NCBI GenBank assembly: GCA_018303895.1
Contig: JAGVXJ010000079.1
Span: forward strand, 1 to 20,689
Reading direction: 5' to 3'
Source: Candidatus Pacearchaeota archaeon
GTDB lineage: Archaea > Nanobdellota > Nanobdellia > Pacearchaeales > GW2011-AR1
DNA length: 20,689 nt
A model generated the notes under the pieces. That model was not told the origin of the DNA, made no database searches, and saw only the letters and a list, made by a program, of their open reading frames with translations. Below, piece after piece: positions 8,803 to 15,100 of the stretch (the stretch's first letter is position 1; the number at the start of each line of letters is the position of its first letter). The position numbers and the translations under genes were made by a program.

Positions 8803-8810
8803 TATAAAAA
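8803..8810 (-). promoter_or_regulatory. Candidate TATA box for the 8692-4861 operon
   Basis: TTTTTATA on the minus strand predicts a start near 8780 and hence a leader of about 90 nt before the ATG at 8692. No closer TATA-like sequence exists, because the expected position is GC-rich. This would be the only long-leader gene in the window, which fits a structured leader but leaves the assignment tentative. Confidence 0.35.
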
Positions 8811-8836
8811 GATTATTACTACCCGAAAAATAAACC

Positions 8837-8844
8837 TTTTTATA
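8837..8844 (+). promoter_or_regulatory. TATA box for the tRNA-Leu locus
   Basis: TTTTTATA on the plus strand predicts transcription starting near 8867, about 15 nt before the outer partial tRNA copy at 8882. I see no convincing TATA box closer to the intact tRNA at 8981, so the whole 8882-9153 block is probably transcribed as one precursor. Confidence 0.4.
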
Positions 8845-8881
8845 GTCATGAAATTTCGAGTCTAATATCTTCAACGAACAA

Positions 8882-8902
8882 GCGGATATGCCGGAGTGGT
8901 CA
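8882..8902 (+). repeat. Partial tRNA-Leu copy: acceptor 5' strand to D loop
   Basis: These 21 bases are identical to 8981-9001, the first 21 bases of the intact tRNA-Leu, at an offset of 99. Identity ends abruptly at both sides. The acceptor strand GCGGATA (8882-8888) can pair with TATCCGC at 9146-9152, the 3' partial copy, or with 9057-9063 of the intact gene. The anticodon and variable arms are absent from this outer copy, so alone it cannot be a functional tRNA. Confidence 0.8.
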
Positions 8903-8969
8903 GGCTGAAAATTATTAATTTTCGCCTAAGCTTTTTCTAACGAAAAAGACTTAAACTATGTTTGACCAC
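8896..8969 (+). other. Three-way-junction RNA fold upstream of tRNA-Leu
   Basis: GTGGTCA (8896-8902) is the exact complement of TGACCAC (8963-8969). Between them lie two hairpins: GAAAATT/AATTTTC (8907-8913 with 8917-8923) extended by GGC/GCC, and CTTTTTC/GAAAAAG (8931-8937 with 8942-8948) extended by TAAG/CTTA. Together they make a closed three-way junction that uses the D-loop end of the outer tRNA copy as its closing helix. The pairing is read directly; formation in the cell is inferred. Confidence 0.5.
8903..8937 (+). repeat. Left arm of an imperfect inverted repeat flanking tRNA-Leu
   Basis: GGCTGAAAATTATT and the following AATTTTCGCCTAAGCTT resemble the reverse complement of 9082-9125, which reads GACTGAAATTATT, an insertion of about 10 nt, then AAATTTCGC and CTTAGCTT. 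The arm begins exactly where identity to the tRNA 5' copy ends. Each arm is also a hairpin by itself. Confidence 0.6.
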
Positions 8970-8980
8970 CAGTTCATAAC

Positions 8981-9064
8981 GCGGATATGCCGGAGTGGTC
9001 AAACGGGCGAGATTTAGGCTCTCGTAGCTTTATGCTTACTTAGGTTCGAATCCTAATATCCGCA
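8981..9064 (+). tRNA. tRNA-Leu (anticodon UAG)
   Basis: The fold is a complete class II cloverleaf. The acceptor stem is GCGGATA (8981-8987) with TATCCGC (9057-9063), discriminator A9064, CCA not encoded. The anticodon stem CGAGA/TCTCG (9008-9012, 9020-9024) encloses the loop TTTAGGC with anticodon TAG at 9015-9017. The long variable arm (9025-9039, AGC/GCT stem) and the discriminator A support leucine. The T arm is TTAGG-TTCGAAT-CCTAA (9040-9056). There is no intron. It is flanked on both sides by partial copies of itself and by inverted repeats. Confidence 0.95.
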
Positions 9065-9080
9065 TTTATTTTATTTTATT
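9065..9080 (+). terminator. T-rich stretch after tRNA-Leu
   Basis: Directly after the discriminator base comes a run of T interrupted by single A residues (TTTATTTTATTTTATT), a typical archaeal-style termination region. If it is efficient, the 3' partial tRNA copy at 9126 would not be cotranscribed with the intact tRNA, which bears on the nested-tRNA idea. Confidence 0.4.
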
Positions 9081-9081
9081 T

Positions 9082-9125
9082 GAAGCTAAGTTGCGAAATT
9101 TGTTCAACAAAAAATAATTTCAGTC
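9082..9125 (+). repeat. Right arm of the imperfect inverted repeat flanking tRNA-Leu
   Basis: This is the counterpart of 8903-8937 in inverted orientation, with an extra stretch of about 10 nt in the middle. It contains its own stem (GAAATT with AATTTC) and ends at C9125, immediately before the partial 3' tRNA copy starts at 9126. The mirror arrangement relative to the left arm is seen directly. Confidence 0.6.
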
Positions 9126-9158
9126 TACTTAGGTTCGAATCCTAATATCCGCATTTAT
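9126..9158 (+). repeat. Partial tRNA-Leu copy: T arm, acceptor 3' strand and short downstream tail
   Basis: These 33 bases are identical to 9037-9069 of the intact locus (offset 89). They cover the end of the variable arm, the whole T arm, the acceptor 3' strand, discriminator A (9153) and five downstream bases. Identity stops abruptly on both sides. With the 5' copy at 8882-8902 it supplies matching acceptor strands of an outer, anticodon-less tRNA-like structure. Confidence 0.8.
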
Positions 9159-9210
9159 GAATAATCTTTTTATTTCGTCACCCTTTCTAAATTATAACAC
9201 TAAAGAAAAA

Positions 9211-9218
9211 TTTATAAA
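9211..9218 (+). promoter_or_regulatory. TATA box for the 9240 gene
   Basis: TTTATAAA, preceded by an A run, is centred about 25 bp upstream of the ATG at 9240, predicting a leaderless mRNA like most genes here. Confidence 0.6.
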
Positions 9219-9239
9219 CCAGTATGGACAAATAAAAAT

Positions 9240-10007
9240 ATGAAAAATCTTTGGAAAGGTTTATCCTTTGCTTTATGGTTAGGTCTTACACCAATTATAG
9301 CAACGACTGGATGTGCCTCAAAATTTATGGCTGGCCCAGAATACAAATTCGGAAATAAAAAAAGTATTGAAACAACAATAAAAGATTCTGTAACTTATCG
9401 AATTGAAGGTCCAAAAAAAGAATTTAACGATTTTTATATAAAGAAAACCGGAAATGAAAGTTACGATTTAGCATTTTGTCATGCACCAAGAAAAATTATT
9501 GAAAACTGGAGTGTAAATCCACCACGAATCGATTTGGAAGAAGCGTATGAATTAGTCTCGACGGGAATTCCAACCTTTAATTATTCAATTCCGGAAGAAT
9601 ATAGAAAATGGAATATTGTTGAATCAAAAGGAAATACAATAACAACTGCCCATCCTCATCCAGACACAATCATTGGACACTTGAAAAAAGAACTTTTTCC
9701 AAAAAAATTTTATTATCTCATTCCCGTCGGAGAATCAAAACCCGAAAGTGATGCAGAAGAAGAAAAAGCACGAAAAAAAGGAAATGGCCCAGAATATTTT
9801 ATTGATTCAAGTCAGGAAGAATTTTTAAATTTCTTTGTTGCAGAAGCAGATGAACCAAATACTCCTTTCGAAGAAAGAAAAGTAAAAGTGGTAATAAATC
9901 AAAGCACAGGAAAAGTTGCAATCTCCGTCGCTGAAGGATTCTACCGAGGAAAGAAAGTTGATGAAGAAAGATTATTAGAAATAAATGAATTTAATTCCGA
10001 ACAGTAA
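9240..10007 (+). CDS. Putative exported lipoprotein, function unknown
   Basis: This 255-residue protein begins with a basic-hydrophobic signal (KNLWKGLSFALWLGLTPII) ending in ATTGCAS, a lipobox-like site with Cys25. The mature part is hydrophilic, with a Glu/Lys-rich acidic stretch (about 175-205, including ESDAEEEKARKK) and no further transmembrane helix. I recognise no domain and no catalytic motif. The start is the ATG at 9240, fixed by the TATA box. It lies alone between the tRNA locus and the giant hydrolase gene, which it meets tail to tail with a 17-bp overlap (9991-10007). A surface-tethered partner of the neighbouring hydrolases is possible but rests on position alone. Confidence 0.75.
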   Translation: MKNLWKGLSFALWLGLTPIIATTGCASKFMAGPEYKFGNKKSIETTIKDSVTYRIEGPKKEFNDFYIKKTGNESYDLAFCHAPRKIIENWSVNPPRIDLEEAYELVSTGIPTFNYSIPEEYRKWNIVESKGNTITTAHPHPDTIIGHLKKELFPKKFYYLIPVGESKPESDAEEEKARKKGNGPEYFIDSSQEEFLNFFVAEADEPNTPFEERKVKVVINQSTGKVAISVAEGFYRGKKVDEERLLEINEFNSEQ

Positions 10008-12129
10008 TTGGACAAGAAATCATCGCTGAATTTACATCTTCTACATATGTTGGATTTCCAGCGCTACATGCAACATTACTCCAACCATTATAACCTCTCA
10101 ATGCAGCATTCCATCCAGTATAACTTCTAAATTTAATACAAGCAGCAGAAGGATTTCCACCAGTCCAAGCTTTGTAATTCTGACTTAAAATTGCTGTCCC
10201 ACAACAAATATTTTTTTCCGCATCAAAATATTCGTTCTGAACAATCTGACTTGAAAAACCACACTGGCTTGAACAAGTTGCTTGATGAATTGTTGGCCAG
10301 ATTTGCATAAGCCCTAAAGCTTTTCCACCATCTCCTGCAGCACTTGGATTGAAAGCACTCTCGACGGCAATTACGCCTTTTATCACTTGTGCTGGAACAC
10401 CAAACTTTTGTGAATAAGTATTTATCAACGAATCATAAACATTAGAGCATTTGAAAGTTTTACCCGAAGAAGGCAGAGAAGCCCGACTACAGGTTCCGCC
10501 ATTGGCTCCGGGAATCCAATTTGGAAGTTTGTCTTCAAAAGAACATCCACCATCAACATTAAATTTACCGCTTAAAGCATCGCATAAAATTTTTGTACAA
10601 GCGCCCGCACCAACCCCACATGAACTACATTCAGTTGCTGATTGAAAACCGGCAAGTTCATTAGCATTTAATGATTCAATATTAACACCATTAGAATAAC
10701 TTGGTTTAAACGAACACTGAATTGATTGTTGAGAAGCAATACCATCACATTCAACTTTAGTGCAAGAATTATCCGAATTACATGACTCACATGTTACAAC
10801 CGACGTTGGAGAGATAATTATTTCATCACATCCTGACGAAGAAATGTCTTTTCCGTTATATCTAAACACGTGGTAAACATACCAACCATTTCTATCGGAA
10901 TAAATTCCTTCTCGGTTATCAATAGGATATGAAACAAAATTAACAGGTGAAGACATTCCAGGATCTCCATAACCATAAACTCTCTTGTTATCACTTGCAT
11001 CATAATTACTGAAAATTATTGCATGGTCCGTCGTCTTGTCGTAAAGTTTGTCAAAAATAATTAAATCCCCAGGTTCAAAACCTTTGGCATATTGTGAAGA
11101 AGGAATTTCAACAAAATTGAATGAAGGAAGATTATCTATCAAAAACTGATTATTATCCCAACCACAAACAGTTTTAGGTAAATTAATTCCTTTAGCTCCA
11201 GCGTCGACAACAACATGCGTCACAAATCTGGCACAAACTTTTTCAATTGAATTAATTCCAGGAGTAGCCGTTCGATATTCATTTGTTCCAACACGAGACG
11301 CCGCAACCTTCAAAATTTTTTCTCCAGCATCCTGACAATTAACAAGTTTTGTCGTTGGTGATACAGTTGCAACAGGAGAAGTTGAAATACATTTTCCTTG
11401 TTCCCAAATGTTTACATTCGAACTGCCAGGAGTAATTTCAGATTCCTTAAATCCACCAGCATTAACTGTTTTCAAAAGAGTTTTATAATCATCTCTCGCC
11501 AATTCTCCGTATGAAATTGCCCGAATAAATAATAATGTTGCTTTCTGATTTCCAAAAAATACTCTATCAATTGTGTTGTCATCAAGTTTTGAAATTTTTT
11601 CTGAAGGAGTTTTAAGACTATTTACTGACTCAAGTACAGAATCAAAATCAACAAATTGTCCGCTCGCGATTCCTTCATTAAGAATAGCATCCAATTGAGA
11701 ACTCCTTATTTCTCCGACGCTCTCATTTGCCAAGCTTGAAAAAGTGAGCGCATTCTCGACGCTCTTTGTATCAATCCAACATTTAATTCTTTCATTATCA
11801 CAATAACCAACTTCAACCCATCGGGATTTTTTAGGGTCAGTCCAGTAAGAATCAGTTCCTTTTCCAGGACTATCTGTTGCACAAACTCTGACAAGTCCTC
11901 GATTATAAATCGCTGGATTAACTCCTTCATTAGCTAATTCCTGAACATTCGGCGTCGTCGTCAACAAAGCGTCAATTCCCGGAGTTCCTGAAACACATTC
12001 TCTTTCTTTAGTTATAGTTTTATCTTCTGCTTGACCCTTAACATAAGAATCTTTGAGATAAGTAACTGCAAAATCCGTCAAGTTGTTGATATCCTGCTTC
12101 CGCCGTGAAATCTTTTGTTTGTGAAGCAT
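9991..12129 (-). CDS. 3' part of the giant exported hydrolase (papain-like and transglycosylase-like domains), frame-separated from its 5' part
   Basis: The frame is open from at least 12201 (GTG; an ATG at 12129 is used here), but sensible protein seems to begin near 12080, where it continues the 16972-12038 frame after a +1 shift. There is no signal peptide or TATA box. From the ATG there are 712 residues. A papain-like (NlpC/P60 or CHAP-type) domain has the proposed Cys at KVCARFVTHVV, FEPGDLIIF and His at TDHAIIF. Two Cys-rich repeats follow (C-x2-C ... ACTK or SCTK ... CD ... CSF). An SLT transglycosylase-like domain ends the protein, with the proposed catalytic Glu in IAVESAFNPSA, then GLMQIWP and ALRGYNG. 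Bridged to the 5' part it gives about 2,326 residues with the SLT Glu near 2204. Confidence 0.8.
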   Translation of the reverse strand: MLHKQKISRRKQDINNLTDFAVTYLKDSYVKGQAEDKTITKERECVSGTPGIDALLTTTPNVQELANEGVNPAIYNRGLVRVCATDSPGKGTDSYWTDPKKSRWVEVGYCDNERIKCWIDTKSVENALTFSSLANESVGEIRSSQLDAILNEGIASGQFVDFDSVLESVNSLKTPSEKISKLDDNTIDRVFFGNQKATLLFIRAISYGELARDDYKTLLKTVNAGGFKESEITPGSSNVNIWEQGKCISTSPVATVSPTTKLVNCQDAGEKILKVAASRVGTNEYRTATPGINSIEKVCARFVTHVVVDAGAKGINLPKTVCGWDNNQFLIDNLPSFNFVEIPSSQYAKGFEPGDLIIFDKLYDKTTDHAIIFSNYDASDNKRVYGYGDPGMSSPVNFVSYPIDNREGIYSDRNGWYVYHVFRYNGKDISSSGCDEIIISPTSVVTCESCNSDNSCTKVECDGIASQQSIQCSFKPSYSNGVNIESLNANELAGFQSATECSSCGVGAGACTKILCDALSGKFNVDGGCSFEDKLPNWIPGANGGTCSRASLPSSGKTFKCSNVYDSLINTYSQKFGVPAQVIKGVIAVESAFNPSAAGDGGKALGLMQIWPTIHQATCSSQCGFSSQIVQNEYFDAEKNICCGTAILSQNYKAWTGGNPSAACIKFRSYTGWNAALRGYNGWSNVACSAGNPTYVEDVNSAMISCPITVRN

Positions 12130-15100
12130 AATCTCCGACGGTAATAAATCCAGAAGCAACCATAACAGTTGGGCTTCCAAATGTTTGATAATAAGAACCA
12201 CCTTTAGGATTTTTTAAATAAACTTGATACTGAACCCCACTATCTTTTCCTGCAAAAATGTGATAGAAAACTTTGTATTGTGAAGTTGCTGGCACCGTCG
12301 CTGTTGTAAACGGAATTTCACTAAACCATCCACTATATTGCGACGGAGAATCTCCACCCATGAATGTATCAAATAAATCAACTCCGCTAGGATAAGTTGC
12401 AGAAGCATAACTCTTACAAACCGAACTTCCTATCTCGTCGGTAAGTTTGGTTTTGAAAACATTGTAAGAACTTGCACCATAATATTGAACCATATAATTC
12501 ACAGCATTGTTTGCATTATCAAAAGCACTTTGAACCGACATGTATTCTCCGCCACCCCTTTGCCCTTGCCCTGTAACAAACTCAATTAATTTTGGAAAAG
12601 AAACTTCCGTTAAAGGAATTGCCTGTCTCCAGAAAAATTCACAAAGATAAATGCTATGAATCTCATCGCAAACTCCAATTGTCTGCCCAGTTTCAACATT
12701 AACTTTCAAACAATCTTTGTAATTTTTGAAAACGGAAATTAAACTATCAACTCCAGCTTTTACACCAGTCAAACAAACCGGTGCGATAATTTTTTCCCGT
12801 GCATTTGGAAGACACAATGCAATACTTCCGATAATTCCTGATTGAATAACATTCTTTACTGGATATGCTCCGCCAAAATCACATCTGCTCGACGGACAAA
12901 CAACCGGATCACAAGCATTAAATAACAACCAGCAATCACGAGGTGACATAAAATTCTGACATTGCATTTCAGGAATATTTGCAGAAGGTTCTCCTACAGG
13001 AATAGTCTCATCCAAAATGTTTACTGATCTAACTCCCGAAGAATATTGTTTCTGCGCCTGACTAATTGCCGTCGTCGCATCCCGAATAATTTGATTAACA
13101 TCAGCAGATTCCAAACCATAAAAACTTGTTGCCTGTGAAGTAACTCCCGGATTAAATCCTTGGCAAATATCATCGTTAACTCCAGATTCAAAATCGATTT
13201 TTCTATTTTTTCCGACGTTACATAAATAGAAACTTGACACTGCACCAGAATCTTGATAAGTTTGAATTTGTCCAAGAATCGGAGTTGTCTGTCTCATTGC
13301 TGCGTACCATCCCTCTTTGGTTTTGAACGGAACTATCGACGGCATTCCTTTATATTGTCCGTCTTCAAAATATTTAACTTTAGGCTCTTCAATAGGATTA
13401 ACATAAGCACTTCGGTCATATCTCTTAAAAACAATTTTCGATAGTTGAGTGCTCATTTCATAATCCATAACTCTTGAACCCGAACCATCATAAAATAAAA
13501 TATATTTGCTGTCTTTCTCATCGCGTTTAGGAACAAATTCTCCAGCACCGACGGCAACCAGAGGAATTATCATCTTTTTTCCATCCGTTGAATAATCAAT
13601 CGCAACTGAATCACTATCATTGAGTCCGGGAATTATTAAACTTGGTTTAGCTTTTTTCAAATCATAATAAGTAGTATCATAGTAAGGATAATTTACAATT
13701 CCCTTAGTATGTTGTATTAACCCGATTTTTGAAGAATCAAATCCACCAAGTTCTGTAGCGAAATCTAATTGTCCTTGGAAAATTTTTGAGTTTTCGCGAA
13801 TGTTTGCCAACGTCTGGTTTAGTTGAGAACTAGCAATTGCCTTAAGCTGTGAATTTTCAGAAATAGAACTATCTGAAAGTAGTCCAACATTTCTCTCTAT
13901 ATCTTTAGCCTGTGACAAACTTATTTTCCCCGCGTCATATCCTTTAGACGAAATCGCAGCTTTTAGAACGGGATCGTTAGTGTATCCACTACTTTGTCGA
14001 AGGTAACTATCCAACTTGTCGTATAAAACCGGAATAGAAGCATTAGCTGACTTGTCTGTGAAAGTAGTCTGTGAGTCCATCACATTTAACATTGTGCTTA
14101 CATCAGATTCAATCAAATCGTTATTTTCAAGAAGACAATTATCAACTGAAAGATATTTTCCTGCTGTTACTTGTTTAGAACAGAAATTCATCCAACCATT
14201 TGTTGAAGACATAACCTGATTTCTTGCAAGAGCCTCGCCACCTAAATTACTAAAGAAATTTTTCGCGGTAAGAACCGCACTCATTCCCAAACAAGTTTTC
14301 TTAAATCCTTCAACAACTTTCTCAAGTCCTTCGGAAATTTTGTTCCACTGATCAATTGTTTTATCTAATTGTTCAATTCTTTTTTCAGCTTTTTCTGGAG
14401 AAAGTTGTATCGCTCTTTTTTCAATTCCAATGCTAAAAGTAAAATTTGATTGGCTATTAGCTCTTTTTATATTTGGAATTATTGAAACTTTTGCAACTTT
14501 TTTTAGATTAATATTTCTGACTATGAAAGTATATTGGTCCTGAGTAATCGGATTATCTTTAGATAAAACTCTACTTGAAAGGCTCGGATTAGAAAATAAA
14601 GTCGTTGATTGGGCAGCAGCAATGCTCTTTAATGATAAATCAAGAACGACATTTTTTTCATCCTGTATTGAATTCAGTTTAATAAACTGCGTCGGAAGAT
14701 TAACCGATTTAGCAGAATATTTTTGAGTCAATATAGTTTTTCCATCTTCAAAATTTTTATTTGCAAGAGAAGTAATCATTTCTCGAGCTTCCTTTTTCTG
14801 AAGCCAAGAATTAAATAAAGTATTTCCAATCCCACCAACTGTTCCCCCAATCGCTACACCTGGAACTCCAATACCAACGACAGCACCAGCAGCTCCACCG
14901 GCAACAGCACCCGCAGTAAAACTTGAAGCAACATTTGAAACCCCCTGCCACGACCACCAATCAGTACTCATCTCCCAATGATCTGTTACAAATTTAAAAT
15001 AAACCGGCGCTGGTGCCAAAAAGCTAGTCGTAGAGTAGACTACATCTGTTTTTTCGACGGGCAAGTAATAAATTTGATCTTTGATTAAAGAAATAACTTC

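Noticed and set aside
8689..8874. Minus-strand frame of 61 codons upstream of the 8692 gene
   Set aside because: It runs through GC-rich hairpins and overlaps the proposed promoters; the composition (FLARSSRLRRCGFV) is not protein-like and there is no supporting context.
8882..8969. Reading the outer 5' copy as a second functional tRNA-Leu with an intron
   Set aside because: No D-stem partner, anticodon stem or variable arm can be assembled from 8903-8980; only the first 21 bases match.
8882..9158. tRNA fragments as attachment sites of an integrated virus or plasmid
   Set aside because: The interval between the copies is about 220 bp, with no integrase or viral gene nearby, so no integrated element of normal size is present.
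12070..12090. RF2-like programmed frameshift signal at the giant gene break
   Set aside because: The known CTT TGA C signal is absent; the local CTT GAC has no stop codon in the slippery position, so I keep the cause open.
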